Shown here: piece by piece, positions 26,398-34,416 of the stretch
Layout of the letters: each line of letters begins with the position of its first letter
Position numbering within the stretch: the first letter of the stretch is position 1
From: Clostridiales bacterium
GTDB taxonomy: Bacteria > Bacillota > Clostridia > Oscillospirales > Oscillospiraceae
Length of the DNA: 36,669 nt
Assembly: GCA_004556345.1 (NCBI GenBank)
Contig: SFHQ01000031.1
Span: 1 to 36,669 of the forward strand
Reading direction: 5' to 3'
Program-made: the position numbers and the translations under genes
Notes under the pieces: generated by a model
Database searches by the model: none
What the model was told of the DNA's origin: nothing
Seen by the model: the letters and a program-made list of their open reading frames with translations, nothing else

Positions 26398-27060
26398 TTA
26401 TCCGCAGCAGCTGAGATAGACCGTGAAAAAGTGTAGTGTCGTGCCGGCCAGCACGAAGAAGTGCCAGATGCCGTGGCGATAGGGCTTTTCCTTCTGCCGG
26501 TAAAAGATCACGCCCACGGTGTAGGCCACGCCCCCCAGCACCAGAAAAACAAGCGCGAGCAGACGCATGTTCTTCCAGATGATCGGCAGGGCCAGAACGC
26601 CGATCCAGCCCATGACGATGTACAGCACCAGGGAGAGTTTCTTCCAGCGTCTGAGGTCGATGGCGTTCAGGACGATCCCGACGATGCCGCAGGTCAGGTT
26701 GATGCCGAAGAGCGTCAGCCCGAAGGCCCCGCCTACTGTCACAAGGCAGATGGGCGTATACGTCCCCACGATGAGCAGGAAGATGGAGCAGTGGTCTAAC
26801 ACCTGGAACACGGCCTTGCCCCTGGAGCGCGGCAGGGCGTGGTACAGGCAGGAGATCAGATACAGAAGGATCATCGACACCCCGAAGACCGTCACGCTCA
26901 CCAGGTTCAAACGACCCCCGATGGCGCGGGCATGGAAGATGAGGATGATGGTCCCCACAACGCCCAGCAGCGCCCCCAGGCCGTGGGTGACGGCGTTGAG
27001 CACTTCTTCCCCGATGCTCAGGCGGCGGTTCTCGCCGCGGTATGGCATAGATGCAGTCAT
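26398..27060 (-). CDS. Hemolysin III / PAQR family membrane protein, 220 aa
   Basis: Seven hydrophobic helices and the conserved metal-site residues of the PAQR superfamily are present. They are EEVLNAVTHGLGALLG at the N-terminus, SCLYHAL in the third helix region, and the late HGIWHFFVLAGTTLHF. Family members are named for a Bacillus cereus hemolysin, but most are thought to be membrane hydrolases or regulators of lipid homeostasis. Nothing here indicates cytolysis. AAAGGAGG precedes the ATG. It is the promoter-proximal gene of a pair with degV, which fits a joint lipid-related role. Confidence 0.92.
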   Translation of the reverse strand: MTASMPYRGENRRLSIGEEVLNAVTHGLGALLGVVGTIILIFHARAIGGRLNLVSVTVFGVSMILLYLISCLYHALPRSRGKAVFQVLDHCSIFLLIVGTYTPICLVTVGGAFGLTLFGINLTCGIVGIVLNAIDLRRWKKLSLVLYIVMGWIGVLALPIIWKNMRLLALVFLVLGGVAYTVGVIFYRQKEKPYRHGIWHFFVLAGTTLHFFTVYLSCCG

Positions 27061-27239
27061 GTCTGGTTCCTCCTTTACTGATTTTGAAATCGGTTTATCT
27101 TGTGTTTTGTATTAGGATATCACCAAAAGCAGGAAAAGTCAACCATATATTATGTCAGATATCGGGTCATCTTGTTTTTGATACAAGCTCTCTGTTTTTC
27201 CCAGTTCTGGCATGTCCTATGGCGTGAATGATTTCACCC

Positions 27240-27268
27240 TTGACATTTTGGCCAGAGGCTCGTATACT
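27240..27268 (+). promoter_or_regulatory. Strong SigA promoter for the CoA ligase-ACT unit
   Basis: TTGACA (27240-27245) and TATACT (27263-27268) are separated by 17 bases. The transcript would start near 27275, placing the inverted repeat at 27283-27318 in the first 45 bases of the leader. Confidence 0.82.
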
Positions 27269-27282
27269 TTTCCTAGCACCCT

Positions 27283-27318
27283 TTGCATAAGAAAAATGTG
27301 ATGCTAGCATCATGCAAA
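27283..27318 (+). promoter_or_regulatory. Exact palindrome in the leader, possible operator or hairpin
   Basis: TGATGCTAGCATCA (27299-27312) is a perfect 14-base palindrome, flanked by TTTGCAT (27282-27288) and ATGCAAA (27312-27318), which are complementary. The core hexamer CTAGCA also occurs at 27273-27278. It may be a repressor site just downstream of the transcription start, or an RNA hairpin. Confidence 0.5.
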
Positions 27319-27346
27319 ATACCAGAGAAAGTTAGGACTGATTTTC

Positions 27347-28651
27347 GTGCCCATGTATCAACCTGAGATCGAAACCATGCCCCAGGACCAACTGCGGGCT
27401 TTGCAGAGCGAGCGCCTGGTCAAGCAGGTCCGCCACGTCTACGATAACGTCCCCTATTACCGCGCCAAGATGGACGAGAAGGGCGTGACCCCCGACGACA
27501 TCCACGGCATCGAGGACTTGCATAAGCTGCCCTTTGTCTCCAAGGCCGACCTGCGGGAGTGCTATCCCTACGGCCTGCTGGCCAAGCCCCTGTCCGAGTG
27601 TGTCCGCATCCACTCCACCTCCGGCACCACCGGCCGCCGCGTGGTGGCCTTCTACACCCAGCACGACGTAGACCTGTGGGAGGACTGCTGCGCCCGCGCC
27701 ATCATGGCCGCCGGCGGCACCAAGGACGATGTGGTCCACGTCTCCTATGGCTACGGCCTCTTCACCGGCGGCGCGGGCCTGCACGGCGGCTCCCACAAGG
27801 TCGGCAGCCTGACCCTGCCCATGTCCTCCGGCAACACGGACCGACAGATCCAGTTCATGTGTGACCTCGGCTCCACCATCCTCTGCTGCACCCCCTCTTA
27901 CGCCGCTTTCCTGGCCGAGAGCATCAACGAGCGCGGCCTGCGGGATCAGATCAAGCTCAAGGCCGGCATCTTCGGCGCCGAGGCCTGGTCCGAGGAGATG
28001 CGCCGCGACATCGAGAGCAAGCTGGGCATCAAGGCCTATGATATTTATGGCCTGACCGAGCTTTCCGGCCCTGGCGTCTCCTACGAGTGCTCCGAGCAGA
28101 ACGGCATGCACCTCTGTGAGGACCACTTCATCGCCGAGATCATCGACCCCGACACCGGCGAGGTCCTGCCCGACGGCACCAAGGGCGAGCTGGTCTTCAC
28201 CTCCATCACCAAGGAGGCCTTCCCCCTGCTGCGCTACCGCACCCGCGACATCTGCGTGCTGGATCGGACCCCCTGTGCCTGCGGCCGGACCCACGTCCGC
28301 ATGGCCAAGCCCATGGGCCGCTCCGACGATATGCTCATCATCCGCGGCGTAAACGTCTTCCCCTCTCAGATCGAGGAAGTGCTGCTGAAGGTCAGCGGCG
28401 GCGACCTGACCCCCAACTATCAGATCATCGTGGGCCGCGAGAACAACACGGATACCCTGGACATCAACGTGGAGATGAGCGAGGCCCTCTTCTCCGACGA
28501 GATCCGTTCCATCGAAAAGGTCGAGAAGGACATCGTCACCCAGCTGCGCTCCATGCTGGGCATCGGTGCCAAAGTCCACCTGGTCAACCCCAAGACCATC
28601 GCCCGCAGCGAGGGCAAGGCCCAGCGCATCATCGACAACCGCAAGCTGTAA
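27347..28651 (+). CDS. paaK: Phenylacetate-CoA ligase family protein, 434 aa
   Basis: An AMP-forming acyl-CoA ligase of the PaaK type. The ATP-binding loop HSTSGTTGRRVVAFYT, the acidic YDIYGLTELSGPG, the YRTRDICVLDRTPCACGRTH with its Cys residues, and the C-terminal hinge RSDDMLIIRGVNVFPSQIEEVLL are all present. In anaerobic Clostridia such enzymes often act with 2-oxoacid oxidoreductases on aryl acids from aromatic amino acids; the actual acid substrate is not shown. The start is either GTG at 27347, with AGGA nine bases upstream, or ATG at 27353; the ribosome binding site spacing favours GTG. The ACT-domain gene follows after 51 bases, a pairing common in this group. Confidence 0.9.
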   Translation: MPMYQPEIETMPQDQLRALQSERLVKQVRHVYDNVPYYRAKMDEKGVTPDDIHGIEDLHKLPFVSKADLRECYPYGLLAKPLSECVRIHSTSGTTGRRVVAFYTQHDVDLWEDCCARAIMAAGGTKDDVVHVSYGYGLFTGGAGLHGGSHKVGSLTLPMSSGNTDRQIQFMCDLGSTILCCTPSYAAFLAESINERGLRDQIKLKAGIFGAEAWSEEMRRDIESKLGIKAYDIYGLTELSGPGVSYECSEQNGMHLCEDHFIAEIIDPDTGEVLPDGTKGELVFTSITKEAFPLLRYRTRDICVLDRTPCACGRTHVRMAKPMGRSDDMLIIRGVNVFPSQIEEVLLKVSGGDLTPNYQIIVGRENNTDTLDINVEMSEALFSDEIRSIEKVEKDIVTQLRSMLGIGAKVHLVNPKTIARSEGKAQRIIDNRKL

Positions 28652-28702
28652 GTTCCCCTGTACCTTGGTTTACCCACACCTGAATAGAAGGAGGAGTATC
28701 CT

Positions 28703-29134
28703 ATGCTCATCACCCAGATCTCTGTTTTCATCGAGAACCAGCCCGGCAAGCTGGGCGAGGTCACCCAGGTCCTGGCCGACAACGGCGTGGACATGAGCGC
28801 CCTCTCCCTGGCCGACACCACCGACTTCGGCATCCTGCGCCTGATCGTCAACGACCCCGACAAGGCCACCGAGGTCCTGCGGACCCATGACTTTATCGTC
28901 AAGCAAAGCCCCGTCATCGCCGCCGTCGTGGACGACCGTCCCGGCGGTCTGACCGAGGTATTGCAGATCCTGTCCTTCGCGGGGGTCTCCGTGGAATATA
29001 TGTACGCCTTCGTCGGCAGCCAGCAGGGCCACGCCGTGGTCGTCATGCGGACGGACCGGGCCGAGGCGGCCATGGCCGCGTTGGAGTCCCACCACGTGAA
29101 CACCCTGGACCCGAAAGATATTTACCGCATCTAA
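28703..29134 (+). CDS. Double ACT-domain amino acid-binding protein, 143 aa
   Basis: Two ACT domains in tandem fill the whole protein. The first starts ITQISVFIENQPGKLGEVTQ and the second AAVVDDRPGGLTEVLQIL; each has the Gly turn between the first strand and helix that binds the ligand. No enzyme domain is attached, so it is a stand-alone sensor, probably for an amino acid or aryl acid. Its place directly after a PaaK-type ligase suggests it regulates that enzyme. GGAGGAG lies ahead of the ATG. A strong terminator follows. Confidence 0.9.
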   Translation: MLITQISVFIENQPGKLGEVTQVLADNGVDMSALSLADTTDFGILRLIVNDPDKATEVLRTHDFIVKQSPVIAAVVDDRPGGLTEVLQILSFAGVSVEYMYAFVGSQQGHAVVVMRTDRAEAAMAALESHHVNTLDPKDIYRI

Positions 29135-29166
29135 CCTGACCGTTTCTTCATCCTTCCTTTTGTTTG

Positions 29167-29221
29167 CCCCGCCCCCATCCCAAGGCAGTTGCCCGACGGA
29201 TGGGGGCGGGGTGTCGTTTTT
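29167..29221 (+). terminator. Rho-independent terminator after the ACT gene
   Basis: CCCCGCCCCCATCC (29167-29180) pairs with GGATGGGGGCGGGG (29198-29211) around a 17-base loop, followed by TGTCGTTTTT. Confidence 0.88.
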
Positions 29222-29227
29222 CTCCCC

Positions 29228-29257
29228 TTGACGGCGGGGAAGCTCCTTCGATATACT
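29228..29257 (+). promoter_or_regulatory. Promoter of the DUF2812 gene
   Basis: TTGACG (29228-29233) and TATACT (29252-29257) are spaced by 18 bases, about 50 bases before the ATG at 29308. Confidence 0.65.
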
Positions 29258-29307
29258 GAATTTAGAAGGAAAAAATGAGACCCCCCGTTTAGAAAAAGGA
29301 GGTCCCT

Positions 29308-29847
29308 ATGAAAGGAAGAACGACGATGATTCGCCCAGCCCCTTGGCCGCTGTATGACACGGAAAAAGTCGCCCGCTGGTTGGAGAAAATGGCGCGGCAG
29401 GGCTTCGTCCTGACAGAACACGGTTTTCCCGGCACACTTCCCCTGGCGATTTTTCAGAAGACAAACCGGCAAAATCTACGCTACTGTCTCGTTGGCACGG
29501 TGAGCAACGCCTATGCCCCGGAGCAGGAAACGATCGCCTGGAATGAAGCACGCGGCTGGACGTACGTCGCGCGGTACGGGGACTATTATGTTTACCGTAG
29601 TGAAGAGCTGCTGATCGAGGACTTGGAGACGGCCCCGGCAGTGCTGGATACCTTGATGAGTCGGTGGGGCATTGCAGGGTGCATCATTGGGCTTATCCTT
29701 TTCCTGATGCTCACGGCTACCGTTTCTTCCCTGCGTGACTTTTTACAATGCGATGCGTTGCTTGCCTTCGCCATGATGGTGGGGGTGCCGGTGTATGCTT
29801 GGTTTGCAGCGCGGTATTTGAAGGGGTGGAGGGAGTCACAGGAATAA
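29308..29847 (+). CDS. DUF2812-like membrane protein, 179 aa
   Basis: The soluble N-terminal part (about residues 10-105) has the DUF2812-type pattern: DTEKVARWLEKMARQGFVL, a strand pair, then NEARGWTYVARYGDYYVYRS. Two hydrophobic helices follow at about 120-142 and 147-167. Function is unknown; family members often sit next to a PadR-type regulator, which is absent here. GGAGG lies five bases before the ATG at 29308. GC content is lower than that of neighbours and codon use is less biased, so it may be a recent acquisition. A palindromic repeat follows its stop. Confidence 0.8.
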   Translation: MKGRTTMIRPAPWPLYDTEKVARWLEKMARQGFVLTEHGFPGTLPLAIFQKTNRQNLRYCLVGTVSNAYAPEQETIAWNEARGWTYVARYGDYYVYRSEELLIEDLETAPAVLDTLMSRWGIAGCIIGLILFLMLTATVSSLRDFLQCDALLAFAMMVGVPVYAWFAARYLKGWRESQE

Positions 29848-29850
29848 AAA

Positions 29851-30069
29851 TCGTGAGAGCGTTGCTACGTTGGTACACTACGGATTGCTTGCGGAACGTA
29901 GCCCTCATCCGTCCGCTTCGCGGCCACCTTCCCCCCAGGGGAAGGCTTTGTGTGGTATCGCGTAAACAGAGCCTTCCCCGAGGGGGAAGGTGGCCCGGCA
30001 AAAGCCGGGTCGGATGGGGGCTACCTACCGCACCTGAGCCGCAGTGTACCAAAGCAACACCGCACGACA
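29851..30069. repeat. Large near-palindromic intergenic repeat, about 200 bp
   Basis: The two halves are inverted copies with small mismatches. Outer ends are GTTGCT...TGGTACACT at 29861-29879 against AGTGTACCA...AGCAAC at 30044-30059. Middle segments are GTAGCCC-CATCCG. Inner arms ACCTTCCCCCCAGGGGAAGG (from about 29926) mirror CCTTCCCCGAGGGGGAAGGT. No coding frame or transposase is present. This fills the 332-base gene-free stretch between the DUF2812 gene and tsf. Confidence 0.75.
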
Positions 30070-30111
30070 CGGAACCACCAATGAAATCATTTTGCGAAGC
30101 AAAACTCCATG

Positions 30112-30147
30112 AAAAAACGCGCCCTGGTCCGAAAACCAGAGCGCGTG
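30112..30147 (-). terminator. Rho-independent terminator after tsf
   Basis: On the minus strand ACGCGCTCTGGTT pairs with ACCAGGGCGCGT and is followed by TTTTTTC. It closes the rpsB-tsf unit. Confidence 0.85.
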
Positions 30148-30179
30148 TCTTGTATGCAATAAAGAATGAAGTCAAGCAA

Positions 30180-31109
30180 TCAGGCCTTGCCCAGCTGCTT
30201 TGCGATCTCCTCGGCGAAGTTCTCTTCCTTCTTCTCCAGGCCCTCGCCTCTCTCGAAGCGATAGAAGCCCTTGATCTTGATCTCGCCGCCAACTTCCTTG
30301 GCCACAGCGGCAACGTGCTTCTCGACGGAAACCTTGTTCTCCTTGACGAAAGCCTGCTGCATCAGGCAGTTCTCCTCGTAGTACTTGCCCAGCTTGCCCA
30401 TGACGATGCCTTCCTTGACCTTTTCGGGCTTGGCAGCCATCTTGGGGTCGTTGGCCATCATGGCCAGCTGGATCTCCTTCTCCTTGTCCAGGGTGTCCTG
30501 GCTCACGTCGGACTTGTCCAGGTAGGCGGGGTTCATGGCGGCGATCTGCATGGCCAGGTCCTTGCCCAGCTCCTGCACCTTCTCGTTCTCCTCCAGGCCG
30601 GCGGAGACTTCCATGTTCAGCAGCACGCCGATGCGGCCGTTCATGTGGTTGTAGGCCACGCTCACGCCGCTGTCATAGCGGACGAAGCGGCGGATCTTGA
30701 TGTTCTCGCCGATGACCATGATCTTGTCCTGCAGGGCCTGCTGGACGGTCATGCCGGTCTTGCGATAGGGCAGGGTCATCAGGGTGTCCATGTCCACGGG
30801 GCCCCACTTGCCGACCACATAGCACACGTCCTTGACGAACTCGATGAACTGTGCGTTCTTGGCCACGAAGTCGGTCTCGGCGTTGACCTCGACCAGAGCA
30901 GCGCCGTCGGAGAAGACCTCGGCGTAAGCCATGCCCTCGGCGGCGATGCGGCCGGCCTTCTTCTGGGCAGCAGCCAGGCCCTTCTCTCTCAGCAGCTCAA
31001 CGGCCTTGTCCATGTCGCCGTCGGTCTCGGCCAGAGCCTTCTTACAATCCAGCATACCCACGCCGGTCATTTCACGCAGGTTCTTCACGTCTGCAGCGGT
31101 AAATGCCAT
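30180..31109 (-). CDS. tsf: Translation elongation factor Ts, 309 aa
   Basis: EF-Ts is the nucleotide exchange factor that releases GDP from EF-Tu. The N-terminal UBA-like domain, FTAADVKNLREMTGVGMLDCKKAL (quoted in part), with the TGVGMLDCKKAL signature, and the second signature VEVNAETDFVAKN are present. The core and C-terminal dimerisation regions are complete. The length of 309 residues is normal. GGAGG lies before the ATG. It follows rpsB by 96 bases; that gap contains a strong hairpin with no T-run in the direction of transcription, so it is still likely to be co-transcribed. Confidence 0.97.
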   Translation of the reverse strand: MAFTAADVKNLREMTGVGMLDCKKALAETDGDMDKAVELLREKGLAAAQKKAGRIAAEGMAYAEVFSDGAALVEVNAETDFVAKNAQFIEFVKDVCYVVGKWGPVDMDTLMTLPYRKTGMTVQQALQDKIMVIGENIKIRRFVRYDSGVSVAYNHMNGRIGVLLNMEVSAGLEENEKVQELGKDLAMQIAAMNPAYLDKSDVSQDTLDKEKEIQLAMMANDPKMAAKPEKVKEGIVMGKLGKYYEENCLMQQAFVKENKVSVEKHVAAVAKEVGGEIKIKGFYRFERGEGLEKKEENFAEEIAKQLGKA

Positions 31110-31148
31110 GATAACAAACCTCCAATTATCGTGATGTTAGTATTTACA

Positions 31149-31178
31149 GCACGGATGCCCGAAACCGGGCATCCGTGC
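31149..31178. promoter_or_regulatory. Strong hairpin between rpsB and tsf
   Basis: GCACGGATGCCCG (31149-31161) and its exact complement (31166-31178) enclose a four-base loop. On the transcribed (minus) strand the stem is preceded by AAAAAA and followed by TGTAAATAC, so it is not a classic terminator there; the T-run lies on the opposite strand. It may reduce tsf expression, protect the rpsB 3' end or be a processing site. Confidence 0.6.
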
Positions 31179-31205
31179 CAGTGTTTTTTGTCAGAAATAA
31201 GGGGA

Positions 31206-31928
<723 letters not shown>

Positions 31929-32040
31929 GGATAGTTTCCTCCTGATTGTTTTAGTTGGTACCTCCGGGGCCATCCTCCGCGCGGCCAACCTGGTGGCAGG
32001 CACACGGCCGTTTGTCCGGACCCCGTACGGAATCAGCTGA
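31929..32040 (-). promoter_or_regulatory. Structured rpsB leader, candidate r-protein autoregulatory element
   Basis: About 107 untranslated bases separate the predicted transcription start from the rpsB ATG. They are GC-rich, unlike the promoter. GTACGGGG early in the leader can pair with the CCCC...GTAC segment near its end, enclosing a CGGCC/GGCCG stem. No open frame or T-box feature is present. Leaders of ribosomal protein operons are often feedback targets; S2 binding here is an inference. Confidence 0.4.
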
Positions 32041-32041
32041 T

Positions 32042-32070
32042 ATTTTACCACAGGATGCCACCAATTGCAA
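32042..32070 (-). promoter_or_regulatory. Promoter of the rpsB-tsf operon
   Basis: On the minus strand TTGCAA (32065-32070) and TAAAAT (32042-32047) are separated by exactly 17 bases. Confidence 0.75.
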
Positions 32071-32162
32071 GGATTTTTTCGTCCATCCCTAAAGATTTTT
32101 CCAAGCAATTCGGAATACCGTGTATTATGCTGCTCGGTTCAGCGTGCAGACCTTATCAATAA

Positions 32163-32210
32163 ACAGAAAGGCTGTCCCCCAAGGTTTTTGCAAATCTCGG
32201 AAGACGGCCT
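32163..32210 (-). terminator. Possible terminator after sigG
   Basis: On the minus strand AGGCCGTC can pair with GACAGCCT with one mismatch, enclosing a weaker inner pairing of TTCC with GGGG. TTTCTGTTT follows. The loop is large, so confidence is moderate. Confidence 0.4.
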
Positions 32211-32216
32211 AATTCC

Positions 32217-32993
32217 TTACAACTCTTTTTTGATTTTTTGGATGGCGTTTTTCTCCAAGCGGGAGATCTGCGCCTGCGAAATGCCGATGCGGGACGAAAC
32301 TTCCATCTGCGTCTTGCCCTCAAAGAAGCGCAAACGCAAAATCTTTTTCTCCCGGTCGCTGAGGCGGTCCATGGCTTCTTTCAAGGCGATTTGTTCGAGC
32401 CAGTTTTCGTCTGTGTTTTTCTGGTCCCGGACCTGGTCCATAACGCAGATGGTGTCCCCGCCGTCGGAGTAGATGGGTTCGTAGAGGGAGACGGGGTCCA
32501 CGATGGCGTCCAGGGCAAAGACCACGTCCTCCCGCTTGATGTCCAGAATTTTGGCGATTTCCTCAACGCTGGGCTCCCGCTGGTGCTCGGCGATGAACTT
32601 CTCCTTGGCTTGGAGGACTTTGTAGGCGGTGTCCCGCATGGAGCGGGAGACACGGACAGAGCCGCTGTCACGGAGGTAGCGGCGAACTTCGCCCAAAATC
32701 ATAGGAACCAAATAGGTGCTGGGGTAAACGTCCATGTCCGGGTTGAAGTTGTCGATTCCCTTGATGAGTCCGATGCACCCGACCTGAAACAGATCGTCCG
32801 GGTTCTCGTTGCGCCCGTCAAACTTTTTGATGACGCTGAGGACCAGGCGCAGGTTGCCCTGGATCAACGTCTGCCGGGCGCTCTCGCTGCCCGCCTTGGC
32901 TTCTATAAACAGCGCCTTGGCCTCGTCCCGGCTCAGGACGGGCAGAGTGGACGTATTTACCCCGCTGATCTCGACTTTGCTCCATCGTGCCAT
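32217..32993 (-). CDS. sigG: Forespore-specific RNA polymerase sigma factor SigG, 258 aa
   Basis: SigG directs late forespore transcription. The N-terminal WSKVEISGVNTSTLPVL is the SigG-specific leader (Bacillus: NKVEICGVDTSKLPVL). Region 2 has GNLRLVLSVIKKF and DDLFQVGCIGLIKGIDNF; region 3 has SVEEIAKILDIKREDVVFALDA and the SigF/G-type DPVSLYEPIYSDGGD; region 4 ends with MEVSSRIGISQAQISRLEK. A deviation is seen in region 2, where the usual KFSTYAVPM is YPSTYLVPM. The ATG at 32993 gives the family length. A promoter matching the SigF/SigG consensus lies upstream. No spoIIG neighbours are present; the gene lies directly upstream of rpsB. Confidence 0.96.
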   Translation of the reverse strand: MARWSKVEISGVNTSTLPVLSRDEAKALFIEAKAGSESARQTLIQGNLRLVLSVIKKFDGRNENPDDLFQVGCIGLIKGIDNFNPDMDVYPSTYLVPMILGEVRRYLRDSGSVRVSRSMRDTAYKVLQAKEKFIAEHQREPSVEEIAKILDIKREDVVFALDAIVDPVSLYEPIYSDGGDTICVMDQVRDQKNTDENWLEQIALKEAMDRLSDREKKILRLRFFEGKTQMEVSSRIGISQAQISRLEKNAIQKIKKEL

Positions 32994-33025
32994 GCTGCGT
33001 TCCCCGCTTTCCTTGTGCTAGTAGA

Positions 33026-33054
33026 AGTATCTCCGACAAGGAAAATCTTCATGC
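33026..33054 (-). promoter_or_regulatory. SigF/SigG-type promoter of sigG
   Basis: Read on the minus strand, GCATG (33050-33054) and GGAGATACT (33026-33034) are separated by 15 bases. Known forespore promoters have GYATA, a 15-base spacer and GGNNANANT; the -10 box matches at every fixed position and the -35 at four of five. It fits SigF activation and SigG autoregulation as in Bacillus. Confidence 0.7.
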
Positions 33055-33096
33055 AGGAAACGCAGTCCTTTATTTTTTATCGTGCGGCAGATTTCG

Positions 33097-33264
33097 ATGG
33101 ATTGTACGGAATCACACAACGCCTTTCCCTATGACCTTCCCGGTGGGTCGGTGCAGAAGCAGTGCTCGAAGTGTAGCACGAAGCGAAAGGTCATCCCAGA
33201 AGGCTCCCACTTCAAGCCCCCTATCGGCAAACAGTCCGTCAGCAACCTTGGATGTGAATACTGA
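33097..33264 (+). other. Short AT-richer open frame with a CSKC motif, doubtful gene
   Basis: A 55-residue frame begins with MDCTESHNAFPYDLPGG and contains QCSKCSTKRKVIPEGSHF, a possible half zinc ribbon, ending GCEY. There is no ribosome binding site at this ATG. The next frame (start 33264) overlaps its stop as TGATG. Together with 33330-33515 it may be a decayed gene; it may also be chance. It lies in the 469-base stretch between sigG and the DMT transporter gene. Confidence 0.25.
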
Positions 33265-33283
33265 TGTTCTATTATTATTGCAA

Positions 33284-33314
33284 GAAAAACCTCACCGAGC
33301 TAACGGTGAGGTTT
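33284..33314 (-). terminator. Terminator downstream of the DMT transporter gene
   Basis: AAACCTCACCG and CGGTGAGGTTT form an 11-bp perfect stem with a six-base loop. On the minus strand it ends in a T-run (complement of AAAA at 33284-33287), so it probably closes the glmM-to-DMT transcript about 150 bases after the last stop. Confidence 0.75.
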
Positions 33315-33329
33315 AGTAGGGGGTTATAC

Positions 33330-33515
33330 ATGATTTTAGAGTTTGAGGAAATTGGGAGGATTGATGTGGAAGAAGTGTTCTACAAAGATGGAGATTATAT
33401 CTTATCCGGAAGGGATAAGCGGAAGGTTGAACGTAAACTATGGGTACATATCGCTCTTTCGCTTATGCCGTTTGTTTCTCTGCCTTCTTCCGCTCCGGCA
33501 GCTGCGCCAGAATAA
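33330..33515 (+). other. Possible small or truncated gene opposing the DMT transporter 3' end
   Basis: From the ATG at 33330, preceded by GGGGGT, the frame encodes 61 residues. The first 37 (beginning MILEFEEIGRIDVEEVFYKD) are charged and look like a real protein; the last 24 (…FVSLPSSAPAAAPE) are simply the antisense of the transporter C-terminus. This suggests a gene cut short where the GC-rich transporter gene begins. No homology is recognised and no promoter is evident. Confidence 0.3.
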
Positions 33516-34374
33516 TGGCCACGAACATCAGCACACAGCCCAGGATCTCCCGCCCGGACATGCCCTGGTGCAGGAACAGCCAACCGGCCAGCACGGACAT
33601 AACGGACTCCAGGCTGAGGATCAGGCTGGCGATGGTGGGGTTGACGCCCTTCTGCCCGACGATCTGGAGGGTATAGCCCACGCCGGAGGACAGGATACCA
33701 GCGTACAGAATGGGTGCCCAGGACTGGAACACGTCGCCGGCCGCCGGCACGCCCTCTGCGCCCAGCATGCAGACCATGGAGAAAAGGCTCGCCACGAAGA
33801 ACTGGATGCAGGACATCTGTACCCCGTCCACTTTCGGGCTGAAATGGTCAATGACCATGATGTGACCGGAGAAAGCCAGGGCGCACAGCAGCACCAGCAG
33901 GTCGCCCTTCTGGAGCTGGAGGGAGCCGCTCATACACAGCAGATACAGGCCGAACATGGCGACGACCACGCTGATCCAGAGCTTCACGCCCACTTTTTTG
34001 TGAAAAAACAGGCCCAGAATGGGGACGATGACGATGTACATGGCGGTGATGAAGCCCGCCTTGCCCACGGTGGTGTACTGCATCCCCACCTGCTGTAAAC
34101 AGGAGGCCACCCCCAGGGCCAGGCCGCAGCACAGGCCGCCGATGAGCAGCGTCTTGCGGTTGGCCCGCTCTTCCGCTTTCCGCTCCGCGCTTTTGAAGCG
34201 ACCGAAAAACAGAAGGACGGGGATGAGCGCCACGCCGCCCACGAAGGACCGGATGGCGTTGAAGGCAAAGGGACCGAGATGGTCCATCCCCACTGCCTGC
34301 GCCACGAAGCCTGTCCCCCAGATCATGGAGGCCAGGAGCAGCAGGCAGAGGTTTTTTGCAGGAAAATGCTTCAT
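33463..34374 (-). CDS. EamA/DMT-family transporter, 303 aa
   Basis: A membrane protein with ten predicted helices in two EamA repeats. The first repeat begins LCLLLLASMIWGTGFVAQAVGMDHLGPFAFNAIRS, here noted only by its SMIWGTGFVAQ motif; the second carries GVGYTLQIVGQKG and SLILSLESVMSVLAGWLFLHQ. The family (drug/metabolite transporters) exports amino acids, nucleosides or other small molecules; the substrate is unknown. The start at 34374 has only a weak AGAGAG site. It follows the GlmU-like gene by 42 bases on the same strand and may be the last gene of the glmM unit. Confidence 0.9.
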   Translation of the reverse strand: MKHFPAKNLCLLLLASMIWGTGFVAQAVGMDHLGPFAFNAIRSFVGGVALIPVLLFFGRFKSAERKAEERANRKTLLIGGLCCGLALGVASCLQQVGMQYTTVGKAGFITAMYIVIVPILGLFFHKKVGVKLWISVVVAMFGLYLLCMSGSLQLQKGDLLVLLCALAFSGHIMVIDHFSPKVDGVQMSCIQFFVASLFSMVCMLGAEGVPAAGDVFQSWAPILYAGILSSGVGYTLQIVGQKGVNPTIASLILSLESVMSVLAGWLFLHQGMSGREILGCVLMFVAIILAQLPERKKAEKQTA

Positions 34375-34416
34375 AGGTGTTGCTTCTCTCTCTTGCTTTG
34401 TTTCAAAATTCTCGCT

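Noticed and set aside
27061..27239. Possible small gene or riboswitch in the gap between the hemolysin III and CoA ligase genes
   Set aside because: The stretch is AT-rich without a convincing frame or conserved RNA core; only the promoter and palindrome at its right end are supported.
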